In this document: positions 6,709-15,543 of the stretch, piece by piece
Numbering within the stretch: the first letter of the stretch is position 1
How the letters are laid out: the number at the start of each line of letters is the position of its first letter
Notes under the pieces: model-generated
What the model saw: the letters and a program-made list of their open reading frames with translations, nothing else
Databases searched by the model: none
What the model was told of the DNA's origin: nothing
Made by a program: the position numbers and the translations under genes
DNA from: an uncultured Prevotellaceae bacterium
GTDB taxonomy: Bacteria > Bacteroidota > Bacteroidia > Bacteroidales > Bacteroidaceae
Direction of reading: 5' to 3'
NCBI GenBank assembly: GCA_947167455.1
Contig: CAMVIB010000026.1
Coordinates: 1-36,098, forward strand
Length of the DNA stretch: 36,098 nucleotides

Positions 6709-8880
6709 TTACTTTACTGCCACCTTCCTGCCTCCGATGATGTAGATGCCGGGCTTGAGGCCGGAGGTGCCGCTGTTGGCCACACGTTGTCCGCTGAGGG
6801 AATATACAGCGTTGCCCTGACGGCTGTCGCGCACATGCACTTGGGCGATGGCCGTTGCCGGTGTCGGGATGAAGATGCTCTGGTTGTAGTAGTTGGGTGG
6901 CAACAGGTTGTAGCCGCTCCAGTCACCGTCGGGATCGGGCGAGAGTGCCATCTGCAGGAGCATGAGCTGGGGCATCTGGCTTGCCGGGGCTAAGTACTGC
7001 CACTCGCCGAACCAGAAGGTCTTCGTCTCGCCGGCTCGCATCTGCACGTGTGTGCTCGGCAACGACTGGCGTTGCATGTTGGCCTGCCATGTCTTGGGCA
7101 CACCGCTCTCGTCAAAGCTTGCAGCCTCAAAGAGCAGTGGGATGAGATAGGTGTCAGTGTCCTCGTTGGCATGCAGAGTTGCCTTGAATACCATGTGGTC
7201 GAGTGTCGGCACGGTGTTCTCCACGGGCGTTGTAAGGTACAGCCCCGGCACGGTGCCGCTGAGCTTGATGCGCTGGCTGACGGGAGCTCCGTGCAGGTGG
7301 CGGAAAGGCATCCACGTCTCGTCGCCCACGAATTGCATCTCCCCGCCCACGACCTTCACCGTGTATGCGCGGAAGACGGCCTCGACGTCGTAGTCGCCCG
7401 AGGGCATGAACTGCAGCTCTGTCTTGGGGATGTCAATGTGTTCGAGAACCATCAACGACTGCATGAGTATGGGTGACTCGATGGGCATCATGATGACGTT
7501 GCTCTCGCCTGTCGCCACGTTGGTGAAGCGCAGCGCGAACTCACAGTATCTGTCTGTGCCGCGGTTGCTGTGGTTGTAGAAGTTGCCGTACATTGACAGC
7601 CAGATGTTCGACATGTCCTCGGCGATGGTGAGCGGGCGTGCAATCTCATCCTCGCTGAGGCTCTCGCCGTCCATGCTCACAAAGTCAACGCGGGGCTTGC
7701 CTCCGGCATCGGGCTTCATGCCGAGTATGGCGGCCTGGTAGATGTCGTAGCTCTCTTTGGTGCTTGAGCCGCCGATGCCGTCGGGCTCGGGTGCGAGGAT
7801 GTCGGTGCCGGTGAGCAGGAAGTAGCCGTCCTGCCAGCCTTCCCATCCCCAGTTGATGTGGTACATCCCCTTGCCGTCTGTGCCGTCAATAATCCATGTG
7901 TGTGAGACATTGCTGGCCGTGGTGCCGCTGTAGATGACGGGGCGTCGGGCTTCCAGCTCGTCGCAGATGAGGTCCTCCCACTCGGCATTGTCGTGGAAGT
8001 CGCGTTCCTCGTAGATGGCTGATGCGTCATAGCCGAAGTATGTGTTCATGGCGAAGGGTATAAGCATCGTGGCAGACCCCGATGAGAACTCGCCGAACTG
8101 CATCTCCATGGCGTAGGCCGCATCGGCGACGAGTGTGGCTACGGCGGCCTTCTGGTCTTCCGTGGCGTCGGAGATGTTGTAGTTGTCGAGAATGTTGTCC
8201 CAGTCGTAGGTGTGTCCTGTGAAACGGCGTGTCACTGTCTCCGTCAGGTCACGGTCGGTGTGTTCCCACACGTAGTGAAGGTCGCCCTTGGGGGCTTGGG
8301 GGTGGCGGTAGTACTTCATCAGCTGTGAGATGGCTGTTGCCACGCATCCTGTGACGGCTTTGGTGGTTCTGCCCTCAGTGGATTCAATCATGACGACCTC
8401 GGGGCAGTCGTCGTTGTAGGGTGACATCTGACCCCACTTCGTGGTGAGCAAGGGCGACACAGTGCTGCGGGCGTTATGTCGTGGTGCACGCGCCGTGGTG
8501 CTGGCCTTGGCGGCCTTGACCTGACGGGCATACTCGCCAAGCCACGCACGCATGTTGTCGGGAACGGTACTGAAGTCGGTGAGCTCTTTGGTGTCTGAAT
8601 AGGCCAGGACGCTCTCACACTTGTCATCGGCAGCGACGATGATATATCCCTGCCCCGGGCGGTTGAAGACGTAGAACAAGTCTTCACCGTCCTGACGCTC
8701 GGTGTAGATAAGTGTAGGTTGTGCATTGAAGCTTAGGGCCTTGATGCGCTTGGCGGGGCTGGCAGTGTGGCTGGAATAGGTCGCCGCGATGTGCATGGCC
8801 TCTGTGGGGACGATGGTACGTGCATGTGCTACCGTGGCGCATAGTGCCATGGCTCCGATGAAGAGTCTGAACTTTCTCAT
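6709..8880 (-). CDS. C10 family (streptopain/Spi-type) secreted protease
   Basis: 723 residues. A signal peptide (cleavage after AHA, residue 20) is followed by a Spi-like inhibitory propeptide (~25-125, YVFNRPGQGYIIVAADD), a papain-fold C10 peptidase domain with the nucleophile Cys179 in GCVATAISQLMKYY and His327 in SHTWIIDG, and the NWGWEGWQDGYF loop. An unassigned beta-rich region leads to a C-terminal tail AVYSLSGQRV...GIYIIGGRKVAVK, shared with the protein at 23287-26418 and typical of exported Prevotella proteins; it is probably a sorting or anchoring signal. The usual catalytic pair is intact, so activity is expected. The substrate is unknown; relatives include interpain and streptopain. 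It has its own strong promoter and is followed 22 nt later by nth. Confidence 0.92.
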   Translation of the reverse strand: MRKFRLFIGAMALCATVAHARTIVPTEAMHIAATYSSHTASPAKRIKALSFNAQPTLIYTERQDGEDLFYVFNRPGQGYIIVAADDKCESVLAYSDTKELTDFSTVPDNMRAWLGEYARQVKAAKASTTARAPRHNARSTVSPLLTTKWGQMSPYNDDCPEVVMIESTEGRTTKAVTGCVATAISQLMKYYRHPQAPKGDLHYVWEHTDRDLTETVTRRFTGHTYDWDNILDNYNISDATEDQKAAVATLVADAAYAMEMQFGEFSSGSATMLIPFAMNTYFGYDASAIYEERDFHDNAEWEDLICDELEARRPVIYSGTTASNVSHTWIIDGTDGKGMYHINWGWEGWQDGYFLLTGTDILAPEPDGIGGSSTKESYDIYQAAILGMKPDAGGKPRVDFVSMDGESLSEDEIARPLTIAEDMSNIWLSMYGNFYNHSNRGTDRYCEFALRFTNVATGESNVIMMPIESPILMQSLMVLEHIDIPKTELQFMPSGDYDVEAVFRAYTVKVVGGEMQFVGDETWMPFRHLHGAPVSQRIKLSGTVPGLYLTTPVENTVPTLDHMVFKATLHANEDTDTYLIPLLFEAASFDESGVPKTWQANMQRQSLPSTHVQMRAGETKTFWFGEWQYLAPASQMPQLMLLQMALSPDPDGDWSGYNLLPPNYYNQSIFIPTPATAIAQVHVRDSRQGNAVYSLSGQRVANSGTSGLKPGIYIIGGRKVAVK

Positions 8881-8926
8881 TGTAGTGTCTTTTATATATA
8901 ATGTGTGTGTCTTCGACTTCAGGCTG

Positions 8927-8957
8927 CAAAGTTACGACTTTAAGTGTCATGAGCAAA
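8927..8957 (-). promoter_or_regulatory. Promoter of the C10 protease gene
   Basis: On the minus strand TTTG (8957-8954), 19 nt, then TAACTTTG (8934-8927): a perfect Bacteroidota -33/-7 pair. The start of transcription should fall near 8920, giving a ~40-nt leader. Confidence 0.85.
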
Positions 8958-9014
8958 GAAAATGCTTGAAAAGTTTTTGCAAACGACGTTTTTTCCGCTT
9001 TTCTGTCGTGTAAG

Positions 9015-9046
9015 TTTGGCAGATTAGTATGGAGTTAGTACTTTTG
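9015..9046 (+). promoter_or_regulatory. Promoter of the 9076-13549 cluster
   Basis: TTTG (9015-9018), 20 nt, TACTTTTG (9039-9046), again the exact phylum-type pair. It is divergent from the protease promoter ~60 bp away and predicts a short leader before the ATG at 9076. Confidence 0.8.
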
Positions 9047-9075
9047 TCTCCACATTTCCATCATATTTCCATCTG

Positions 9076-10305
9076 ATGACAACAACTCTACTTGCACTGG
9101 GCTTTGCCGCGCTGGCATGTGCCGACAGCGTGCCGCAGCCTGTTGACATAGCCACACGCATGGCGGCAGAGTCGGCAGTCCTCGACACGTCACACACGAG
9201 GCAGTTGGCCGTGGAGTTTCGTGCGATGGCATTCTTCAAGGACAACGAGTACGGCGGCGAGCATGCCCGGGGCTACAGCCTCCCGGGCTTCTGGCTGCGC
9301 CCGGCGCTGACATATCAGCCCCTTGACTTCGTGAAGCTTGAGCTCGGAGCCCATGCCTTGGTGTTCGACGGTGCCAACAAATATCCGTGCTATGCCTACC
9401 ACGACATCGGGACGTGGAAGGGCAGCCAGTATCAGCGTGGAGCCCATGTGCTGCCGTTCTTCCGTGCCACGGCGGTGTGGAAGAAGACGACCTTCGTCTT
9501 CGGCGACATCTATGGCGGAGCGTCTCACGGACTCATGGAGCCCCTCTGCACGCCCGAGCTGAACATCACGCAAGACCCGGAGATGGGCTTCCAGCTGCTG
9601 CACCGCCGCCGTCGCTATACCCTTGACGCATGGGTCAACTGGCAGAGCTATATCTTCGAGGAGGACACACACCAGGAGGCATTCACCGTGGGTGTCGTTC
9701 AGCGCATAGCACTCACGCGCCCGTCGGCGCCTGTGCAGCTCTACCTGCCCATAGACATCGTCGTGCAGCACCGTGGCGGCGAGCAGGATTTGCCTGCATA
9801 CGACCGTGGCGTGCAGACCATCACCAACGGCGGCGTGGGGCTTGGCCTGCGGTGGCAGCCACATGGAGGCGTGCTGCGCCAGCTCGATGCCGACGTGGCG
9901 GCACTCGCCGCCTGGCAGCAGAGCGGCAAGCTGTGGCCCTTCAACCTTGGCGTGGCAGGCACGGCAGGCGTGTCGGCACTCATGCGCTACGACCTGCGCC
10001 TCTTCGCACGTGTGGCGGGGGCTCGCAACTTCGTGCCGCTCTACGGCGTGCCCTTCTTCTCCACTCTCTCGCAGCGACCCGAGGGCGGACGTTTCGCCTA
10101 CGTGGTGACGCCGCAGATAGGCCTGGAGTGGAGCCACACCTTTGCCCGCGACTATATCGTGGGTGCCAAGGCAGAGACATATCTCACCTTCACCGGCAAG
10201 CTCACACGTGCCACGGGCACCGAGCCGCGAGCCTTCGCCAACAACTTCTCATTCGGAGTCTTCTTCCGCTGCTCGCCGCGCTTCCGCCTCTTTACTCACA
10301 AGTAA
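9076..10305 (+). CDS. Putative outer-membrane beta-barrel protein
   Basis: 409 residues; not a family I can name. The start MTTTLLALGFAALACA looks like a signal peptide, though it lacks the usual positively charged n-region. The rest is made of alternating aromatic/hydrophobic strands (LTYQPLDFVKLELGAHALVF, YIVGAKAETYLTF, NNFSFGVFFRCSPRF) ending in a strand-like F-R-L-F, which suggests a barrel of about 14-18 strands in the outer membrane. It is first in a cluster with an acyltransferase (12 nt downstream) and a sugar nucleotidyltransferase-like fusion, so a link to surface glycans is possible but unproven. Confidence 0.65.
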   Translation: MTTTLLALGFAALACADSVPQPVDIATRMAAESAVLDTSHTRQLAVEFRAMAFFKDNEYGGEHARGYSLPGFWLRPALTYQPLDFVKLELGAHALVFDGANKYPCYAYHDIGTWKGSQYQRGAHVLPFFRATAVWKKTTFVFGDIYGGASHGLMEPLCTPELNITQDPEMGFQLLHRRRRYTLDAWVNWQSYIFEEDTHQEAFTVGVVQRIALTRPSAPVQLYLPIDIVVQHRGGEQDLPAYDRGVQTITNGGVGLGLRWQPHGGVLRQLDADVAALAAWQQSGKLWPFNLGVAGTAGVSALMRYDLRLFARVAGARNFVPLYGVPFFSTLSQRPEGGRFAYVVTPQIGLEWSHTFARDYIVGAKAETYLTFTGKLTRATGTEPRAFANNFSFGVFFRCSPRFRLFTHK

Positions 10306-10317
10306 CACATCCTCACT

Positions 10318-11493
10318 ATGACAACCGACAACAACCGCATCGTATGGCTCGACTGGCTGCGAGTGACGGCGTGCCTGATGGTTATGACCGTCCATGCCAC
10401 CGAGCCGTTCTACATCGGAGGCGAGGGTGCTCAGATCCTTACAGCGGCAGATGCCTTCTGGGCTTCGCTCTCCGACTCCTTTGTGCGCGCGTGCGTTCCT
10501 TTATTTATCATCGCATCGAGCTACCTGCTCTTTCCCGTCGGCGTGACGACGCGCGAGTTCTTCGGTCGCAGGCTGTCACGACTGCTGGTGCCTTTCGTAG
10601 TATGGTCGCTGGCATACGCCCTGGCATGGGGAGAGCCTGTTGCCAATCTGCAGGCCCTGCTGCTCAACTTCAACTACGCTGCCGGACATCTGTGGTTCGT
10701 GTATATGCTGCTCGGGGTGTATCTGCTCATGCCCATGCTCTCGCCGTGGGCCGAGAGGGTGGGGCGTCGCGAGCTGCAGGGTTATCTGTGTGTGTGGTGT
10801 CTGACGCTCTTCATACCCTTCGTGCGCGAAGCGGCATCGGGCGGCACTCCTCTCGTCATGCATGGCCCCACGGGCATACCCAATGCTGCCGCCTATCCGC
10901 TGTGGGGCGAAGCGAGCTGGAACGGCTACGGCCTTTTCTACTACGTCAGCGGCTTCATAGGCTATCTGCTGCTCGGACTCTATTTCCGACGTTTCGTGCC
11001 GGAGTTGTCGTGGCGACGCACACTCGCCATCGCCGTGCCATCATGGCTGGCGGGCTTCTGGGTGTGCTTCGAAGGCTTCTTCTCCAGGGTCTTCGACATG
11101 GGGCTGGATTTCCCCCTCGCCGGACCCGTGGACTGGGTCGTGGGGTGGGAGACACCATGGTACAACGACACCATCGGCGTGGCGCTGATGACTGTCGGGT
11201 GGGTGCTCTTCTTCCGTAAGCTCAACGTGCCGGCAACAGCAACACGTGTCAGGGCAGCGCTCACCACCGTCAGCAAGGCCAGCTATGGCATGTACCTCTG
11301 CCACATGTTCGTGCTCGCCGCAGCATCGGGCTTCTTCCGCAGCACACTCGGCACAGCCGGAGAGGGATGCCTCGGCATCTGGACGACACCGGTGGAAATC
11401 CTGCTGACGGCTCTCACCACATTCGCCGTCACCGCCGTCGTTTGCTCTCTGCTGCAGCGCATACCGTACCTCGGCAAGTGGATTGTCGGATGA
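10318..11493 (+). CDS. Acyltransferase-3 family membrane protein
   Basis: 391 residues with about ten membrane helices. The N-terminus IVWLDWLRVTACLMVMTVHAT is the family hallmark, with the likely active-site His in the first helix, and the second hallmark R-A-C-V-P-L-F...SSYLLF followed by FFGRRLSRLLVPFVVWS is present. Members move acetyl or other acyl groups from the cytoplasm onto glycans (OafA, NodX, WecH type). Coding starts 12 nt after the barrel gene and ends 39 nt before the nucleotidyltransferase fusion, so the three are probably one operon. The acceptor sugar cannot be read from sequence. Confidence 0.88.
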   Translation: MTTDNNRIVWLDWLRVTACLMVMTVHATEPFYIGGEGAQILTAADAFWASLSDSFVRACVPLFIIASSYLLFPVGVTTREFFGRRLSRLLVPFVVWSLAYALAWGEPVANLQALLLNFNYAAGHLWFVYMLLGVYLLMPMLSPWAERVGRRELQGYLCVWCLTLFIPFVREAASGGTPLVMHGPTGIPNAAAYPLWGEASWNGYGLFYYVSGFIGYLLLGLYFRRFVPELSWRRTLAIAVPSWLAGFWVCFEGFFSRVFDMGLDFPLAGPVDWVVGWETPWYNDTIGVALMTVGWVLFFRKLNVPATATRVRAALTTVSKASYGMYLCHMFVLAAASGFFRSTLGTAGEGCLGIWTTPVEILLTALTTFAVTAVVCSLLQRIPYLGKWIVG

Positions 11494-11532
11494 TGCGGAC
11501 GTGTCTTTATATTATAACTTAACAATTTCCCT

Positions 11533-12753
11533 ATGAAATCAAAGAAGGTATTCGTGTCGGGCTGTTACGACCTGCTGCACTCCGGCCATGTGGAGTTCTT
11601 CCGTCAGGCGGCGGAATACGGCGACTTGTATGTCGGCATAGGCTCTGACGCCACCTATCTGGGTTACAAGCACAGACCAACGGTATATCCCGAGCAGGAA
11701 CGCCTGTTCATGGTGAAGAGCATCAAGTATGTCAAGGATGCCTACATAAACAGCGGCAGCGGCATCATGGACTTCGTGCCGACCCTCGACGTGGTGCGGC
11801 CCGATGTGTTCGTGGTCAACGAGGATGGTGCCTGTGCCGAGAAGGAACGCGTGTGTCGCGAGCGCGGGATAGAGTATGTCGTGCTGAAACGCACGCCGCA
11901 GCAGGGCCTTGAGGCACGTTCGAGCACATCGCTGAAAGCCGCCACCTGCCAGCTGCCGACGCGTCTGGACTTGGCAGGAACGTGGATAGACCAGCCTTAC
12001 GTGTCATGTCACGGCGGCGGCTGGGCCATTACCATCTCGCTGGAACCTACCTTCGAGGTGCGCGAGCGCTGCGGTCTGAGCACCTCCACGCGCAACATCA
12101 TCAAGAGCATCTGGCCTATGCGCCTGCCCAACATGCAACCCGAGATCCTGGCACGTCTGGTGTTCTGCTTCGAGAACAACCCGGAGCGCAGCGACGGCTT
12201 CGTGAGTGGCGCACAAGATGCCATCGGCATCTGTGTGCCGGGGCTCTGCCGACACTATTACGCCGGCCACTTCTGGCCCGAGAAGATAGAGACGTGCGAC
12301 GACGAGGCCACGCTGACATGGCTCGAAGACCATCTGTGCATGATTCCGTTGGCACCGAGGCCTGTAGGATGCGTGGTGGTGGAGGGGCGCGACATCACGC
12401 CGACAAAGGTGCTGGCGCTGACATCGGCTGCCGATGCGTGCTGGGAGGCCATCATGCGTCACGACCTCGATGGCTTTGCCGCTGCCTACCGTGCGTCGTT
12501 TGATGCGCAAGTGGCGATGTTTCCCGGCATGGTGCGGCCGGCAATGGCCGGTAGCGGTGATGCTGCCGTTGCTGATGTCCCCGACATCGAAGGTGCCATA
12601 GCGCGGTGGAAGGCCGAGCCTGGCGTGCGTGCCTGGAAGATGCCCGGAGCCGGCGGAGGCGGCTACCTGGCTCTTGTGGTTGACGACGTCCGGCAGTTCA
12701 GTTCCCGGCACGACGAGGCTATCGAACTCAAGATAAGGCGGCGCATATCGTAG
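11533..12753 (+). CDS. Fusion: HxGH nucleotidyltransferase + GHMP-kinase-like domain
   Basis: 406 residues, no signal peptide. Residues 1-~135 form a cytidylyltransferase-like domain: VFVSGCYDLLHSGHVEFF with the H-S-G-H motif at 16-19, then DVVRPDVFVVNEDG, and RSSTSL near 129-134 equivalent to the family's ISST motif. Residues ~140-406 resemble a GHMP sugar kinase: motif 1 LPTRLDLAGTWIDQP (141-155), a middle SGAQDAIGI (225-232) reminiscent of the GxQDQ loop of heptose/galactose-type kinases, and the C-terminal GHMP glycine motif PGAGGGGY (371-378). The glycine/serine-rich phosphate-binding motif 2 (P-x3-G-L-x-S-S-A) is not visible, so kinase activity is doubtful. The layout suggests phosphorylation plus nucleotidyl activation of a sugar or polyol, but the substrate is unknown. 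Confidence 0.8.
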   Translation: MKSKKVFVSGCYDLLHSGHVEFFRQAAEYGDLYVGIGSDATYLGYKHRPTVYPEQERLFMVKSIKYVKDAYINSGSGIMDFVPTLDVVRPDVFVVNEDGACAEKERVCRERGIEYVVLKRTPQQGLEARSSTSLKAATCQLPTRLDLAGTWIDQPYVSCHGGGWAITISLEPTFEVRERCGLSTSTRNIIKSIWPMRLPNMQPEILARLVFCFENNPERSDGFVSGAQDAIGICVPGLCRHYYAGHFWPEKIETCDDEATLTWLEDHLCMIPLAPRPVGCVVVEGRDITPTKVLALTSAADACWEAIMRHDLDGFAAAYRASFDAQVAMFPGMVRPAMAGSGDAAVADVPDIEGAIARWKAEPGVRAWKMPGAGGGGYLALVVDDVRQFSSRHDEAIELKIRRRIS

Positions 12754-12820
12754 GCTTGTCATTTGATGACAGGAGCGTCGATGCCGCATCTCACATTCTA
12801 CATTTACATTTTACATTCAA

Positions 12821-13549
12821 ATGAAAAGAACTCTTCTTTGGGCGGCATTGGCTCTGATGAGCAGTACCGCCATGGCTCAACTCAACGTCCAGTTGCATTA
12901 CGACCTGGGGCGTGACCTGTGGGGAAGTCAGCTCAGCAACCGTCCGCGTCTGACCGCCACCGTCGAGAATTTCACGCCTGACAGATGGGGCTCGACATAT
13001 TTCTTCATCGATGCCGACTTCGGCGACAAGTTCGTGAAGAGCGGCTACGGCGAGATAGCCCGCGAGCTGCGTTTCTGGAAAGCCCCGATAGCCATTCACG
13101 TGGAGTACAACGGCGGCTTGCAGCGAGCCGCCTATGGCTATGACGATGCCTACCTCATCGGGCCGGCATGGAACTGGGCGAGCCCTGATTTCAGCAAGAC
13201 GGTGTCTGTACAGCTGATGTACAAGTGCTTGGCGCATCATGAGAACCACGGCGGCAGCTGTCATAGCTTCCAGCTGACGGGCGTATGGGGCCTCCAGCTG
13301 GCAGGCGGGCTGTGCACCTTCTCAGGCTACTGTGACATCTGGTATGACAAGGGCGTCAACGGACGTATGGTGCTGAGCAGCGAGCCGCAGTTCTGGGTTA
13401 ACCTGTGGCATCTGCCGCGCATCCACGACGAAGCAAAATGGAGCGTCGGCACGGAGGTGGAGGTGTCAAACAATCTCGTGTGGCCCTCGCAGGGACGCAA
13501 CAACCGCTTCTACGTGATACCCACCGTGGCGATGAAGTGGACGTTCTGA
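12821..13549 (+). CDS. DUF5020 family outer-membrane-like protein
   Basis: 242 residues. The signal peptide MKRTLLWAALALMSSTAMA is cleaved before Q20. The mature sequence is beta-rich, starting NVQLHYDLGRDLWG and continuing VENFTPDRWGSTYFFIDADFG, GEIARELRFWKAPIAIHVEYNGG, and ending in an aromatic strand (VAMKWTF), the pattern of DUF5020 proteins, which resemble nucleoside-channel (Tsx-like) small barrels. A small outer-membrane channel is therefore plausible. It is 67 nt below the nucleotidyltransferase fusion. Its TGA stop abuts the ilvD stop on the other strand: TGATCA at 13547-13552 holds both. Confidence 0.85.
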   Translation: MKRTLLWAALALMSSTAMAQLNVQLHYDLGRDLWGSQLSNRPRLTATVENFTPDRWGSTYFFIDADFGDKFVKSGYGEIARELRFWKAPIAIHVEYNGGLQRAAYGYDDAYLIGPAWNWASPDFSKTVSVQLMYKCLAHHENHGGSCHSFQLTGVWGLQLAGGLCTFSGYCDIWYDKGVNGRMVLSSEPQFWVNLWHLPRIHDEAKWSVGTEVEVSNNLVWPSQGRNNRFYVIPTVAMKWTF

Positions 13550-15376
13550 TCAGTCTGCTACGATGCGTATGCCACCCTTGTCGGCGCTGGCCACGCTTTG
13601 TGCGTAGGCACGCAGTGCCTTGGAGACGTTGCGCGTGCGCTTGAGCGGCCGCTGCGGGCGTGCTGCCAGCTCGTCGGCAGAGAGCAGGACATTGATGGAG
13701 CGCGAAGGAATGTCAATCTCTATGATGTCGCCGTCGATGATCTTGCCGATGTTGCCGCCGCTGGCAGCCTCGGGCGAGATGTGGCCTATGCTGAGGCCGC
13801 TGGTGCCTCCGCTGAAGCGCCCGTCGGTGATGAGGGCGCACTCGCGGCCGAGGTGCATGCTCTTGATATAGGACGTGGGGTAGAGCATCTCCTGCATTCC
13901 CGGGCCGCCCTTAGGCCCTTCGTGTGTGATGACGACGACGTCGCCGGCCTTCACCTTGCCGCCGAGGATGCCCTCGCAGGCTTCCTCCTGAGAGTCAAAG
14001 ACTACGGCTGGGCCGCTGAAGTGCCAGATGCTCTCATCTACGCCGGCTGTCTTCACCACGCAGCCGTCCGGGGCAATGTTGCCGAAGAGGATGGCCATGC
14101 CGCCGTCGCGGGTATAGGCATGCTCGATGTCGCGTATGCAGCCCCGGGCACGGTCGGTGTCGAAGTCGTCGTAGTAGCTGTGCTGGCGGCCGAGGGCTGT
14201 GCAGAAGTCACCGGCGGGAGCGGATTTGTAGATCTCGGCAGGGGTCAGGGGGCCATCGACGCCAAGAGGCCCTGACTTAAGGATGGTCACGTCGTGCGAT
14301 GCGATGTCGTCGGCCAGCGTATGTCCGTTGACGCGCCGCACGCCGGTGTCTATGAGTCCGCCCTTGGCAAGCTCTCCCATGAGAGCCAGCACGCCGCCGG
14401 CACGTCCGAACTCCTGCACGCTGTAGCGCTGGCTGTTGGGCGACAGCTTGCAGAGGAACGGCGTCTTGCGCGAGAGAGCGTCGATGTCGGCCATCGTGAA
14501 GTCCACGCCGGCCTCTTGTGCTACGGCAAGGAGGTGGAGCACGGTGTTCGTGCTGGCTCCCATGGCGATGTCGAGCGTCATGGCATTGAGGAATGCCGTG
14601 CGTGTGGCTATGCTGCGTGGCAGCACGCTCTCGTCGCCGTTCTCGTAGTAGGCGATGGCGTTGCCCACAATCTGACGTGCCGCTGCCTGCATGAGCCTGC
14701 GACGGTTGACGTGTGTGGCGAGGATGGTGCCGTTGCCGGGCAGCGAGAGGCCGATGGCCTCGGTGAGGTTGTTCATGGAGTTGGCAGTGAACATGCCCGA
14801 GCAACAGCCGCAGCCGGGACATGCACGCTGCTCTATCTCTGCCAGCTCCGTGTCGCTCACCGTGGGGTCGGCACCCTTCACCATCGCCGTGATGAGGTCG
14901 ATGTTCTCACCTTTGTACTTGCCTGCCTCCATGGGGCCTCCGCTCACGAAGATGGTAGGGATGTTGAGACGCATGGCGGCCATGAGCATGCCGGGCGTCA
15001 CCTTGTCGCAGTTGGAGATGCACACCATGGCGTCGGCCTTATGGGCATTCACCATATACTCTACCGAGTCGGCGATGATGTCGCGCGAGGGCAGAGAGTA
15101 GAGCATCCCGTCGTGACCCATGGCGATGCCGTCGTCGATGGCGATGGTGTTGAACTCGGCAGCATAGCAGCCGAGGCTCTCTATCTCTGACTTTATGAGC
15201 TGTCCGGCCTCGTGGAGGTGGGTGTGCCCGGGCACGAACTGTGTGAATGAGTTGACGACGGCAATTATGGGCTTGCCGAACTGCTCTTTCCTCATGCCGT
15301 TGGCGACCCATAACGCCCTGGCACCGGCCATACGCCGACCTTGTGTGCAGACAGCGCTGCGCAGTTGATGTATCAT
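13550..15376 (-). CDS. ilvD: Dihydroxy-acid dehydratase
   Basis: 608 residues. It dehydrates 2,3-dihydroxy-isovalerate and -methylvalerate to the 2-keto acids in valine and isoleucine synthesis (cytoplasmic, Fe-S enzyme). It follows the E. coli IlvD sequence closely from [15 protein letters not shown] through [13 protein letters not shown] to [14 protein letters not shown] near the C-terminus. Cluster cysteines lie in [10 protein letters not shown] (Cys123) and [15 protein letters not shown] (186-192). The match is to the oxygen-labile [4Fe-4S]-type subfamily. It stands alone: ilvB is 5.6 kb away on the other strand and no ilvC, ilvN or ilvE is adjacent. Confidence 0.97.
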   Translation of the reverse strand: MIHQLRSAVCTQGRRMAGARALWVANGMRKEQFGKPIIAVVNSFTQFVPGHTHLHEAGQLIKSEIESLGCYAAEFNTIAIDDGIAMGHDGMLYSLPSRDIIADSVEYMVNAHKADAMVCISNCDKVTPGMLMAAMRLNIPTIFVSGGPMEAGKYKGENIDLITAMVKGADPTVSDTELAEIEQRACPGCGCCSGMFTANSMNNLTEAIGLSLPGNGTILATHVNRRRLMQAAARQIVGNAIAYYENGDESVLPRSIATRTAFLNAMTLDIAMGASTNTVLHLLAVAQEAGVDFTMADIDALSRKTPFLCKLSPNSQRYSVQEFGRAGGVLALMGELAKGGLIDTGVRRVNGHTLADDIASHDVTILKSGPLGVDGPLTPAEIYKSAPAGDFCTALGRQHSYYDDFDTDRARGCIRDIEHAYTRDGGMAILFGNIAPDGCVVKTAGVDESIWHFSGPAVVFDSQEEACEGILGGKVKAGDVVVITHEGPKGGPGMQEMLYPTSYIKSMHLGRECALITDGRFSGGTSGLSIGHISPEAASGGNIGKIIDGDIIEIDIPSRSINVLLSADELAARPQRPLKRTRNVSKALRAYAQSVASADKGGIRIVAD

Positions 15377-15405
15377 TTTGTAGGTTGTTTAGGTGATTTT
15401 GGCCG

Positions 15406-15437
15406 CAAAAGTATGTCAAAAGGTGATGAAATGCAAA
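15406..15437 (-). promoter_or_regulatory. Promoter of ilvD
   Basis: Minus strand: TTTG (15437-15434), 20 nt, TACTTTTG (15413-15406), a perfect phylum-type promoter. The leader would be only ~25 nt, leaving no space for an attenuator. Confidence 0.82.
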
Positions 15438-15477
15438 TTTATTCTACATTTAGTGATGACGACAGCAGAAAAAACTG

Positions 15478-15485
15478 TATCTTTG
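15478..15485 (+). promoter_or_regulatory. -7 element upstream of the SlyD-like gene
   Basis: TATCTTTG fits the -7 consensus. The -33 box is weak (only TTTA near 15449-15452). A start near 15492 leaves ~50 nt before the ATG at 15544, and barely 10 nt before the alternative ATG at 15505, which favours the downstream start. Confidence 0.6.
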
Positions 15486-15543
15486 CACCCAATTTGATGG
15501 GGTGATGAACCCCGATACGTTGACACAACCATACTTGAAAGCA

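Noticed and set aside
9630..11219. 529-codon plus-strand frame spanning the barrel and acyltransferase genes
   Set aside because: Arg/Ala/His-rich out-of-frame product overlapping two better genes.
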